Source: Przewalskia tangutica (Eukaryota; Streptophyta; Magnoliopsida; Solanales; Solanaceae). From it: a stretch of DNA of 64,000 bases. The notes under the pieces were generated by a model that was not told the origin of the DNA, made no database searches, and saw nothing but the letters and a program-made list of their open reading frames with translations. Made by a program: the position numbers and the translations under genes. The stretch covers positions 868,001-932,000 of the forward strand of contig JAQGDG010000036.1 in NCBI GenBank assembly GCA_029844215.1. Direction: 5' to 3'. Below, piece by piece: positions 48,012 to 59,597 of this stretch. Numbering within the stretch: the first letter of the stretch is position 1; every line of letters begins with the position of its first letter.

Positions 48012-51000
48012 AAATACTTTGTTGGAATGTCCGTGGTCTTTGCGGACAAAGGATAGGCTGCCACGCAAGCTCTAGTGTGTAGTATCACAAAACAGCATGA
48101 TGCGGCTATGATTTGTCTATTGGAAACTAAGCTATCTCAACCAAGGACAGAGTCTTTCTCTACTCAAAGATTCAAAGCATGGAAGTTTTGCTCAAATTTG
48201 GAATTCATTGGAGGCGGTAGAATGCTATTACTTTGGGATCCATCCAGGGTTTGTTGCGAAGTGCTTGGTATGGACTCTCAGCATATCCATGTCCAGGCAA
48301 GTTGCAATATAACACAAGTGTCCTTCCTTGCCACATTTGTGTACCCGGTTTATAGCATCTCGGATAGAAGGATGCTTTGGCATCACCTTTCTCACTTGGG
48401 CGTTGGCATCAATAAGCCTTGGATGATTATGGAGATTTCAACACTTACTGCAACCCTAATGATAAGGTGGGGTCCTCCTCTCACGCCTTATGCACTTAGG
48501 GATCTTGGAGATTCGGGAATTCTCATGGACTAGAAACGCTCCTTCATCAGTTCCTTCTACACTCGACAGATGGTTCGATTTGGTCTAAGCTTGATAGAGT
48601 GTTGATGAATCAAAATTGGAGTGATTTGACCTTAGAATGCAAGGCCAATTTCATGCCTATGGAGCACATCTCGGACACATCTGTGATAGCCACGATTATT
48701 GCATCCTATAATGTTGGGAAACGCCCTTTCAAGTTCATGAATATGTGGCTTTCTACTTTAGCCTTTGAGAACATTATGACTTCATGTTGGAGACAAGACA
48801 TATGGTCTTGCTCGATTCGTCCTTGCCTCCAAATTGAAAGCCTTGAAGCAACCTTTAAGGGCTTTGAACATAAGTGACTTTGGAGGTATCGAACAAAGAG
48901 CAAAGAGGCAAACATAGAGTTCAAGGAGGCTATCAATGCACACATGGAAAATCCCTTTGATGAGGAGCTTAAAGCGAGGTTAAGTCCTCAAGAGCTGAAA
49001 CAAACACCTTCTTTGGAAGTGAAAGACACTTCATAAGGCGAAGTCAAGACGAAGCACTTGATTGGAAGTGATAGATGTTCCAAATACTTTCATAGTTTGA
49101 TCAAAAGGAGTAATGTCGGGAACTCCATTAACTTTCTTGTTAAAGCTAATGATACTATCACTACATCACGGAAGAAGTCGGGAAGTTGCTTGTTGAATTT
49201 TACAAAGATCTATTAGGTACTTCCCACTACCAACTTTGATCTGATGTGTTCAACTATGGCCCAAAGTCGAGTGAAGAAGAGAGATTCTGACTTTGCATTT
49301 CATCACCCCAAAGGAGATTTGGAAGCACTCTCGATATATAGCAATGACAAGGCACTGGACCTGATGGTTATACTACGCCTTCAAGAATAGATGGAAAGAT
49401 GTGGGCCGTGATGTTGTAAGATGTGTCCAAGAGTTCTTCTCTCTGGAGTTCTTTTGAAGCGAGTTAATCATACCATCATTACCTGCTACCAAAAACTGAT
49501 CATGATCCCAAGGTAAATGATTTCAAGCCCATCGGATTGACTAATGTGATCTATAAGATCATCACAAAGATTCTAGCTAACGAATGGCATTGATCCTTCC
49601 TTCTCTCATTGACAAATCCCAAGGGCTTTTGTGAAAGGAAGAAACATGATGGACAACGTATATGTGGCACAAGAGCTTGTGAGAGGAATTAATAGAGCGA
49701 GTCTCACCAAGATGTATGCTTATGGTGGACCTTAAAGCATTCGATCTGATCTCTTGGAGCTTCCTCGAATTGGTACTAAGAAGTCTAAAATTTCGAGACA
49801 TTTACAAGATGGATCATGGAATGTGTTAGCTCAACCTCCTTCTCCCTTTCTATCAATGGTGAGCTACATGGATACTTCAAGGAAAGCGCGGCCTAAGACA
49901 AGGTGATCCTATGTCCCTACTCTCTTTATCTTGTGCATGGAATACCTCTCAAGGTTGCTTAAAATGAAAGGTGAGGCAAGAGCTTTCTCATATTTTCCAA
50001 AGTGTAAGAAATTGGGCATTACTCATCTTGCATTCGCGGATGACCTCATGCTTTTGCCAAAGGAGATATATCTTGGTTGGGATTCTTATGGATTATGCGG
50101 AAGAGTTGGAGGCTGCCTCGGGATTAACTCTTAACCCGCTAAATCCTCTGTCTACTTAGCGGGAATGCATTCTGATTCGGGACTTGATATTAACGAGTGG
50201 GTTTCGCCATGGTAGCTTTCGGTTCGATACTGGGATCCCTTTGTCCCCAATTTCAGTCTCGGTGGATCAATTTGCACCATTCACTAGTGCTATATCGAAT
50301 TACATTCAGAAATGGGTGCACCACACACTTTCTTATGATGGTAGTGGAACTAATCAGTCGGTGCGTCGAGGGTTGAGAGCTTTTGGTTAGGGCACTTCCT
50401 ATCCGGCCACTATTATCAACAAGGTAAGGATGCTTTGTATTCAATTCTTATGGAAACCACCAAGAGTTGCTTGGGATATCATTTTCTGCCTCAAACCGAA
50501 GGTGGCTTGGGTCTTATGAACATCAAGGAATGGAATCATGCCTGCTATCGGGCGATTTGGCAAACTCACACGAGTGATTCTCTATGGGTCGATGGATCAA
50601 TAGCCACTATTTGAGAGATATTACAATTTGGGACTATGAGGTGCGTCCAGGGACTCCCTTTATTCAAAAAGATTTGTGGGATTCGCGACAAATTTGTTTC
50701 TATCTTTAGTAGCCATGGTGATGCTATTGTGACTTTACAAAATGTTATGCCAGCGGTATATTTGATTCAAGCCTCGTATATGATATCTTGCGCACTCCAT
50801 GAAGCTAAAAGCCTTGGATGTCACAAATTTGGAAAGGATCCATCCTCCCAAATTCTCTTTTACTATGTGGCTAAATTGCGAAGCGGTTAGCTACAAAGGA
50901 TACTCTATCATTTCTCAACTTGGAGGATAAATCTTGCGGATTACGCAAGCAAGCTAATGAAACAAGGGAACACCTCTTCTTTGCCTTTATACACATGATT

Positions 51001-51270
51001 TGGAAGAGCATAAAAGATTGGTTGGGTATTAGAAGAGAGATGACAAGCGTTGAAAGCTCCTTAAATGGATTAAGAAAGAACAGCGGGACAAGCATCCGAG
51101 CCAAAGCTATTTTGCTTACTTTTTGCATAATGGTTTATGAGATTTGGAGGGCAAGAAACACAATGCTCTTTGAAGGCACAAGCTTGCCGGCAGAAGAGGT
51201 CATTGCAAGAATCAAAACAACATCTTATAGAGTTCTCTATGATTTTATCCCTTCAGAAGTGGCACCTTGA
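48008..51270 (+). pseudogene. LINE ORF2: endonuclease, reverse transcriptase, zf-RVT
   Basis: ATG 48008 opens MKILCWNVRGL, the standard start of plant L1 ORF2. Endonuclease (APE type): LLETKL near 48117-48134; the catalytic GDFN at about 48431 is present but in another frame; the family SDHS motif reads SDTS near 48672. Reverse transcriptase: SLIDKSQ near 49603, MVDLKAFDLISWSFLE near 49720-49766, GLRQGDPMS near 49890, and the catalytic FADD at 50033-50044. The C-terminal zinc-binding region (zf-RVT) has NLEDKSCGL, ETREHLFF and MVYEIWRARNTMLF, ending ...IPSEVAP with TGA at 51268-51270. Frameshifts and stops are scattered throughout, so no full product is possible as written. Confidence 0.88.
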
Positions 51271-51402
51271 GTGACCACCCCCTCTATCTCTTCTTGTTTG
51301 CATTACGTTGAGGCTTGAGATACCTCAACGACTGATTGTAGCCACTTCCTTTTCGTTATTAGTAATAATATTTGCATTTACCTAAAAAAAAAAAAAAAAA
51401 AA
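51271..51402 (+). other. LINE 3' UTR and poly-A tail
   Basis: About 110 bp of UTR with an imperfect inverted repeat (GTTGAGGCTTGAGATACCTCAAC, stem GTTGAGG/CCTCAAC within 51307-51331), then a run of A at 51384-51402 that marks the 3' end. ORF2 similarity stops just upstream. Confidence 0.9.
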
Positions 51403-51414
51403 GTAACAACATCC
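51401..51414. repeat. LINE target-site duplication, right
   Basis: AAGTAACAACATCC, matching 36085-36095; the uninterrupted site in other LTRs reads AAGTAACAACATTATT. Its first As overlap the poly-A tail. Confidence 0.78.
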
Positions 51415-53632
51415 TTTTCCAAACGTTCCAAGTTTGCCTAATTTCAATTACTCAAGTTTCTCATTTTCGAAAGGTTTGTAGTTCATAGTTTTAATCCTTT
51501 AAAACAATTTGAGAAACATATACCTTATGTGCGAGTAGGTTATTCTTGTTCATAAAAATCATATTACAGCAGCCATGATCTAGGAAATGTAATATCATTT
51601 TGTCTCATCTTAGCTTCTATGCAGATGGAAGTTTCTACTGGTTTGAATAATACTTATTAGTCAAAACATTTCCCTTTATTAAGCATTCTTGTGGTTTGTT
51701 CGATACTTATTCGATTTCAAATCAAGAAACATTATTCCTTTTAAAACCAAGTACTCATTACTCACGAATGAGGTTTCACACGAAATTCATATCAATTTAT
51801 TTAAGTCAAGTCTCTTATCTTTTAAGATCAAGTCTCTTAACTTTTATACTCAATAAATCATTCATTTTATCTTTCTTAAGACGTTATACCTAACTTCCCA
51901 TAAAGCTAGTATAACTCTTATGTTTTCAAAACCAAGTGTTACTCTTCTTTCAAAACAGTTCTTAATACTTTTTGAAATACTTCAAAGTTCTTATCATTCA
52001 GGCTTAAGTCAAAAGACATTGTCGACAACCACGCTCGATTAACACGCTGCACGCTCACCGTACTATATATACTTCTTTAAAATATCATGCTCAGCGTATA
52101 GGAAGAATCACATACCTCGCGACGATTATCGACTATTAGCAAATCGCTTCCACGGCTATAACCTTAGCTTTGGTCCACCTTCTCAAGTAGCACATCTACT
52201 GCATAACATTCAACCTATACAGTTATACAAGTCTATCAAAGTCTAGACTACTCGGTAGAATAAATCTAGATACAAGATCCTACGGAAAATCGGACAAAGA
52301 CTTCCTATCCAAACTACACAAGTCTCGTAATACAAATCCTACGTAATTACAATTCTCTTCTTTAGATTCAGGCTTAATTCCAAAGACATTGCCGCAAAAC
52401 TATGTTCAGTTCTATATATAGTATACTTCAACTATATATTCCTACAACATTTATTTTCCAATTACAAAAGGGGGACAAGATAATTACCTCGATAAGCCCA
52501 TAATTATCCAAGTATAGATGTCGATCCTTAGCAACGCTTAGCTCCTACTCCGGGTGCTCCAACCCGCTCCAAACAACCCTTAGAAGTTCTACGCAACTTC
52601 TTCTTAATACTCCAACCAACTATGGAGATTTTCCTAGTGGTTTCGGTTTGAGACAAAAGGACACTTAGGTAGTATTTACTGCTCTACGAGAGAGGTATCT
52701 TTGGAATACTACAAGGTATCACTAAGGTAATTTTGGGTATAACAATACTTTTGAGAGTATTTCTACCAAGAGGGGGTATTTATACGAGACAACACCACGA
52801 GGGTGTATACCCTACCAACCCCACTGGGGTACTCGGCCAAAGGGGAGGGGCTCTCGGCCAAAGCCTCACAAAGGGAGGAACGAGAATACCACAAGAGAGG
52901 GGGGGAGGATTTCTAAGACTTAGAACATTTTAGGATGAATAAGTCTTCAAAGGGGAGGGGTATTTATAGGTCAAGTAAAGGTCAACCAATGGCCAAGATC
53001 TAGCCAAGTGTGGTGCAAGTGTAGGCCAAGATGTGCCCAAGTGCCCCTAGTCCCTACTCCACAAATCCTCACAAAATATCCTACCAACTAAAGCCATTCC
53101 AATCGCCCTAAACCGCCCACATCGCCCATCAACGAGGGTGACAAGTGTCGCCTCGTTGATCCAAAATGTTTCGCCTCTCGGAAAAATCCGCAAAATAAGA
53201 AAAGACATAGCCGAATTTTCCCTCGCAAGTTATGTAAAATATTTCAAAAACGACTCTAACCGTGTTGTGCACAAAGATAATTTCGCCAAGCCACCTGGGG
53301 TAACACGTGTCGCCCTCCTATTTGTCCAAAAATAATTCATCTTCCGAAAATATCCATAACGCCAAAATCTCAAAATCAAAGCTGGCCTACAAAACAGTAA
53401 ATTTCTCCCTGGGCCCCACGTGACCATTTCCAAAATAAAATCTCAAAATTCTAATATAATTTAAGAAGCCCATATTCCAAATGGGAATCCAATTCCCATC
53501 AACGAACATTTTTCTTTACAAAACCGAAACTCTTTCCGTGGAAAAATCACCTCTTTCTTCCTTTCCAATTTTTCTGTCGTGCTCTCGTACGTACGTCCTC
53601 GCATACATACCCTGGAACTACGGGGTATAACA
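51415..53632 (-). repeat. Element F 3' LTR, part 2
   Basis: Resumes the LTR of F after the LINE. Conserved CATGATCTAGG block near 51575, donor-like CATACCTCGCG (reverse) near 52113, CGATAAGCCC block near 52490, TATA box (reverse) at 52961-52968, ACACGTGT box near 53294, end GTATAACA at 53632. The two parts total about 3.6 kb, the family length. Confidence 0.85.
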
Positions 53633-53664
53633 TTCTTCCCCCCTTAGAAACATTCGTCCCGAAT
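53633..53664 (-). other. Element F internal stub
   Basis: Reverse polypurine tract TTCTTCCCCCCTTAG and the start of the ACATTCG...CGAAT hairpin, cut at CGAAT (53660-53664), the presumed target copy of H. The matching copy should follow the last LTR of H beyond the window. Confidence 0.75.
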
Positions 53665-56600
53665 TGTCACGACCCGATTCCGGGCCCGTGACTGGTGCCT
53701 TACCCCGGGCACCCTAGTGATACAACATCAGAGTAATCAGCGGAACATAAAACGATACAAGACATATTATGAAATATGAAACAATAATCTGAGAAAAACT
53801 TGCCTTTCGGCATATATATAAACAACAACTTTTTCAACATGAACGCTTAATCCTTTTTACAAACCCCGCCACAACAAGATTTACATGCACTTACGAATGA
53901 TATGACAACAACGACGGACAGTGGTCTCGCCATACCCTCGAATGTAAGCACTACAACAACAGGACTATACTAAGACAAGCCTCCGAGAAACGGAGCTCTC
54001 CCAAGCGCCGAATCGCGACTCCTAAGAGCGAGGATCAACGATCGTGTACCTTTACTCGCAGATGAACGCAGCTTCCAAGGAGGTCGACATAACAGTACCG
54101 AGGTATGTGAAATCGAAAATATCGTAGAATGGAATCATAGTAGTCTATATAAAGCAGAGACATGTATGATAACAAAACTACGATTCACACAAACAAGCAA
54201 TATATCAAGTCGTGACTCACGCCTCAAAGTCATCACTCAAACATAACAACGGGTCTCACGCCACAACATCAATCATGCCCGTGGAATACCTTCTCACCGC
54301 CAGCTTTTTATGATATACAAGCACCAAGGAATACACATGAACACCGTGTCCCACCGTGTTCTAATAAAACAAGACAGGTAAGTACGAAGGCATAGCCGAC
54401 TACTAACACCTACGCATCAACAATGTCATAAATCAGGTCATGATATCCGCTCTGCACTCACATGATAAAAGCCGGTCACTCGCCGCAGATCAAATGCGCG
54501 TCAGCCCTCGAACTTCTCCGCACTCCGCATAGGCCAACCTCATAGGCCCGCATGAGGTATAACCCGCATCGAGGGTAGCTACTCCGGCATCGCCCCGACT
54601 CGCACCGCACGGCCACAAAGACCGCACGACCATAAAGGCCGCACACTAACTCGAACTCAGTAGTTCCGCATGGATCCCCGACCCGCATGAGGTATTCTCG
54701 AATCACGGTCCTGCATCACCGAGTCTACCCCGCACGGAGGCGCCTTAACCTCCGGCACAAGTCAAGGTGAGTGGTACAATACCAACATAACGGCCGATAG
54801 TCAAACAACTTTAAGCGCAATGAGGAAAACCCCTTTACACTAACATCACAAGATACTAACACACGTAGCATCCTAACATGTTTACTTATCAAATCAACAA
54901 GAAAGTATTACAAGGCTATCACAAACCAATACAATCAAGTTATTCACACAAGGTACTTTCTACTAACAAGTTCTGCATCTATCCCCAAAGTACTTCACAC
55001 ATTAAATCTTTAAAAGATCTGCTTTCTTCACATAAGTCACACAATAACCGTAGTATAAAATAGAGTGATCGCCCTTTTAAGAAAACTAAAACTCTTACCT
55101 TTGTAAAATCAAGTAACAACATTATTTTCCAAACGCCCAAGTTTGCCTAATTTCAAATGTTCACGTTTCTTATTTTAGAAAGGTTTCAGAGTTCATAGTC
55201 TTATTCATTTAAGAATATAATTCTCTTTAAACAATGAGAAACATAAGCCTTATATGCGAGTAGGATATTCTTGTTTATAGCAATCTTATTACAGAAACAT
55301 GATCTAGGAAATATCATTTTGTCTCATCTTAGCTTCTATGCAGATGGAAGTTTCTACCGGTTTTAATAATACTTAATTATTCAAAACATTTTCCTTTATT
55401 AACGCCGCAGTTGGTTTGTCGATACACATTCTCGATTTCCAAATCAAGAAACATTCTTAAGCCGCTATACCTAACTTCCCATAAAGCTAGTATAACTCTT
55501 AAGTTTTCAAAACCAAGTATTACTTCAAGTTCTCTATTAACACATAACAAGCCGCTTATAGTTCAAATCGCTTACCTTTTAAAACCACAAGTATTTTCTT
55601 ACCAACATAAAGTCATTATAACCGACTTCCCATAAAGCCGTTATAACACTTTATGTTTTAAACCAATTAAATACATTTAGCACATGACGCTCACCGCATT
55701 ACATAGTTCACACATATCATGCTAGAAGAGATAGGAAGAGGTTCACATACCTCGCGACGATTATCGACTAATAGCAAAACGCCCAAGTACTTCCAACCGT
55801 CGGCTACTCCTTAAGCCAAGTAGATCGCGCCACACGTAGTACTTCAACCTATAAGGCCACAAGGCGCTTTATTAACATTTAGATCTCATCGTAGAACATT
55901 CTACCGAAAATTCGCAAAGACTCTCCCCGCAACAACAGTAAATCTCTCTCTCTAACGAGGCCGGCCACCAAGCCAACCAGTGGGTTATACGCCTAACCCT
56001 AACTGCACAATTCTACCCACTACTACTACACAAGTTCATCAGAATACACCCTATGTAATTACAGCTCAAGATTCTTCTTTAAATTCAGCTTAAGTCAAAA
56101 GACATCACGATAACTACGCCCGATTCTATATATAGTATACTTCAACTATATATTCTAATAATATGTAATTTCCAATTACAATAGAGGACAAGATAATTAC
56201 CTCGATAAGCCCATAATTATCCGAGTTTAATGTCGATCCTTAGCAAAGTTTCGCTCCTACTCCGGTGCTCCAACCCGCTCCAACAACCCTTAGAAGTTCT
56301 AACCAACTTCTACATAGTACTCCAACTAACTATGGAGATTTTCCTGTGGTTTTCGGTTTTGTGACTAAGGGAAGTATAATAGTATTTCGGCTTTTCAGAT
56401 AGTATAACCTTAGAATACAACAAGGTATACTTAAGGTAATTTGGGCATTATAACAATACTTTGAGAGTATTTCTACCAAGAGGGGGTATTATACGAAACA
56501 ACTAGGCTGTGGGGTACCCACTGCTAGCACCCTGAGGAGGGGAAGGGCTCTCGCCAAGGGGAGGAGGCTCTGGCCGAATTCTACACTAAGGAGTGAGGAG

Positions 56601-57075
56601 GATTTAACACTTAGAAAATATTTGTGGAAGAAAGTTCATCACTTGTATGGTATTTATAGCAAAACCAAAGGCCAACCAATGGCCAAGATCTAGCCAAGTG
56701 CAAGGCAAGTGTAAGGCCAAGATCAAGCCAAGTGCACCCTAACCCCTACTCCACAAAACATGGCACAAAACAAGCCACAAACAAGGCCAAACAAGGCACA
56801 AAACCACGAACCAATCGCCAAGGCCAAGCCTCCTCTTTATTGTCCAACGAGGGTGACAAGTGTCACCCTCCCGCTGGTCCAAAAATGTTTCGCCTCTAAA
56901 AATCCGCAAAAATTAAAAATGACATAGCCGGAAATTCCCTACGAAAGTCGTGGAAAACGCTTTCACTAAAAACGACTCTAATCGGGTGTTGTGTACAAAA
57001 ATAATTCGCCAAGCCTATTCTCAAGTTGAAATTTCTACGCACGCCCCTCGCACATACTGGAAATACGGTATAACA
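53665..57075 (-). repeat. Element H LTR copy 1
   Basis: 3.41 kb from TGTCACGACCCG to GGTATAACA. GC-rich B-type cassette about 54470-54735, TATA box (reverse) at 56651-56658. Its U3 lacks about 250-300 bp present in G, including the 18-bp G-box palindrome. It keeps a larger inverted repeat at 56849-56870 with 10-bp arms GAGGGTGACA/TGTCACCCTC and an AG centre. No gene. Confidence 0.9.
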
Positions 57076-58611
57076 TTCTCCTTAGAAACATTCGCCCCGA
57101 ATGTTCCTTCTAAGTCTCAAACAAACGCGGCGCCAAAGATAGTCTTCACTACTATACTTACGAGAATCAATCCCGCCACACCGCCACGTAAACAACTTGC
57201 GCAAAAATGCTTACATCCAAGTCCACGAGGAAACACCTCTAATCATCACCACAAAACACTTCTCACCGGTCTAAAATATACTTCCTTCGTGACCTTCTCT
57301 TTACAAAAGAAATGATCACATCTATGCTCGCCATACATGCTCGCTTCTCTTTACTCGTAGATACCGCTTTGCCACTTTGCTCGAGGCATTAACCTTCTCA
57401 AAGCGACCCAACAAATGGTACCACTTTTGTCACTTTGTCGCGAGCCTTGCTCCGACGACCAACAAATGGTACCGGCCGCATGCGATCCCCGAGGTCGCTG
57501 TGACACTCGAACTCTTACCACATTTCGATATCGCTTCCAAAACTCGGTTACTATCTCTAACGTGGTCATCATTAATCGGAACACTCAATGGATCTCCGAT
57601 ACTTTCCGATCATATCAATACGAAGACGGACGCATCGCCTCCTAAGTCGGACGGCAAATGCTAACATATAGGCAACTCGCCTATTCTTCACATGAACTCG
57701 TGCGGCCCAAGTAACTCTGCTAAGTTCCCTTTGTTTTCCAAAACTCGCTATACCCTAACCACACCGGAACAAGCTCAACTAATCGTCAACCTCGCCAACA
57801 TCGAACCAATCGACCAAGAATTTACACTTCCGCCTCTACAAGGCTTCATAAGGCGATATCCGAACACCGAAATGGTAGCTTAAACACTACCTCCACAGAG
57901 ACAACAATCCCACAACTATCCTCGAAATCCAAACACCGCCCGTGGCGAACGCGATTCGAGACTCACCCGAAGTTCTTAACACATGCTTGGTAAAACTTCC
58001 AAACAAAAATAGCCGTAACTGGCTCCACTGTCATTATAAGGTGAAGGTAGGCACCCTGCAGCCTTACAACCTTTCGTATAACTCAACACACCGAGTAAAC
58101 GGTCTTTGCTAGAAGACAAGACGGCCGACCTCCTCGCCCGACCATCGGTCGAACGATCCACGACCCGCACGTTGGTTAACTAAACTCGCCTAACACCCTC
58201 GTGACCTACCACAAGACGACCACCACAAACCGACCCCACCCCTAAACCCACCGCGGGTCGACCCGCAACGTGCCCTCACCCCGACCCGCCACCGCGCACA
58301 ATACTCGCTCCCGATCCGAACAATCTCACTAATCACGCTTGAAAACCTAGCGGTCTTCTTAGCTCAACTACCCCCTTTCATTCCACACTACTAGGACCTA
58401 TCCCAACATAACTCACGTGCACTATGCACTTCCGATAAGTGGTCAACATAAACAATACATCTTTTACTCGAGACGGCCTTACCTCTAAGGTCTCTACGTA
58501 AAAACTCTAAAGCTCACACCTTCACTATCCCCAAAATCTTACTCTGCTAACCCACCATGATTTCTAATCACAACTAACACACCGCTATCGTAACATAGCA
58601 CTTAAGGTATA
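57076..58611 (-). other. Pol-less internal region of H, copy 1
   Basis: Short purine tract (reverse TTCTCC), ACATTCG/CGAATGT hairpin, then about 1.5 kb related to B and G. It includes two GGTACC-containing repeats near 57415-57470 (ACAAATGGTACC twice) and the palindromic GCGGGTCGACCCGC at about 58251-58264. No pol motif. Confidence 0.65.
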
Positions 58612-59391
58612 CTCACCTTATCACACATACAGATCTCTGAGGGTTAAGGATATATCTATATCTACGCTTCACTCCTTAGTCGTTCTAATCAAACCCGCCT
58701 CGTAGGGCGATACCGAGGAGATGACACACTACCCACCGATCCTCAAGGCTAAGTCCTCCTACAAGGACACTTTTCGACCCTGCACTCGACGGCCATAGTA
58801 CAACAAGCACTAACTAAAAACGACATTCCCGACGACGCTCACATCGCGGAACCTAAGTCCCGGAGTTCACTAACTCCCGCATACCCCGAACGCCCCGAAC
58901 TCCGTGAAGACCACTCAGACCGGGTGAGGTGCATAATCTAATCCGCGAGGCGAATCGCCAAAGTTACCAAAGGACCTCGCCGCTCGCCCTCTTCTCGCCC
59001 TTTGTTAACCCGTCGATCTCTATATTTCTACCGATGTGCATAAGCCCGCATACGTGCCATGCTCAAGCTTCAATCAAGAACTTACTTGCACAACCTTCTC
59101 GCTGATATTCATCAAGACTCGCGATACATCGGTATACTCTGTAGCCAAATCCATAGCTAGTAATGTGGTCGCCTTTGCAATCCATATTCTCTGCTCGGTC
59201 GTGGAACTGGCGTTCAAATGTCATGGCCGCAGAGGAACCGCCGCCGCTGCTAAACTCGGGCTAGCGACGCCGCAAAACTCCCGAAAGAAGCACCACCCAG
59301 TGATGATTGGGCTCGTGCCCACGTAACCCTCCGCACTCTACTCGCAGCCTCCTGCCGCTTGACCTCCCGCCCGGTTGCTCACGCGAGGTAT
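58612..59391 (-). pseudogene. gag: Gag remnant of element H
   Basis: At the position where C and G start gag with ATG (59391-59389, minus) this copy has ATA, so the start codon is lost or miscalled; the following codons CCTCGCGTG keep the MPRV-type start. It contains the MDLATEYTDVSRVL segment shared with B and G, and about 300 bp more of 3' gag sequence than they do. It ends at the splice-donor-like AAGGTGAGTATACC (reverse, near 58605-58618). Stops and shifts throughout. No zinc knuckle recognised. Confidence 0.5.
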
Positions 59392-59580
59392 AACGGTAAG
59401 GGAAAGAAATACGCCGTAGGTCCAACTTACAACACAAATTTCTAAGGCACGATCTCGAGTGAGAAGAATAGAAACCAATCCTAAATATCCTATAGCCTCC
59501 TCGATTATCGTGTGGTGCACAACACACCGATAATCAAGACTTCATCGGATACGGCTCAGAGACCTTTCCGAGGATTAATC

Positions 59581-59592
59581 GCTTCGATACCA
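59581..59592 (-). other. Primer-binding site of H
   Basis: The minus strand reads TGGTATCGAAGC, near the initiator tRNA-Met complement, five bases from the LTR. Confidence 0.72.
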
Positions 59593-59597
59593 CTTTT

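Larger units (their letters stand above)
36096..51400 (+). mobile_element. L1-type LINE, split by element G
   Basis: A plant L1-like non-LTR retrotransposon of about 5.9 kb once element G (37189-46627) is removed. It has a 5' leader from 36096, ORF1 with a DUF4283 domain and a CCHC knuckle, ORF2 with APE endonuclease, reverse transcriptase and zf-RVT regions, and a 3' UTR. A poly-A tail at 51384-51402 and a target duplication of 11-14 bp inside the LTR of F complete it. It looks full length at both ends. Reading frames are broken by several indels, so it is inactive as written. Confidence 0.88.
34693..53664 (-). mobile_element. LTR retrotransposon F, inserted in E
   Basis: A minus-strand element seen only as its 3' LTR (34693-36095 and 51415-53632, split by the LINE) and the first 32 bp of internal sequence (53633-53664, polypurine tract and hairpin arm). 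Element H then interrupts it. The rest of F should lie to the right of the window. Its LTR terminus reads CGTCACGAC in place of TGTCACGAC, and the exact start may be off by one base. Confidence 0.78.
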
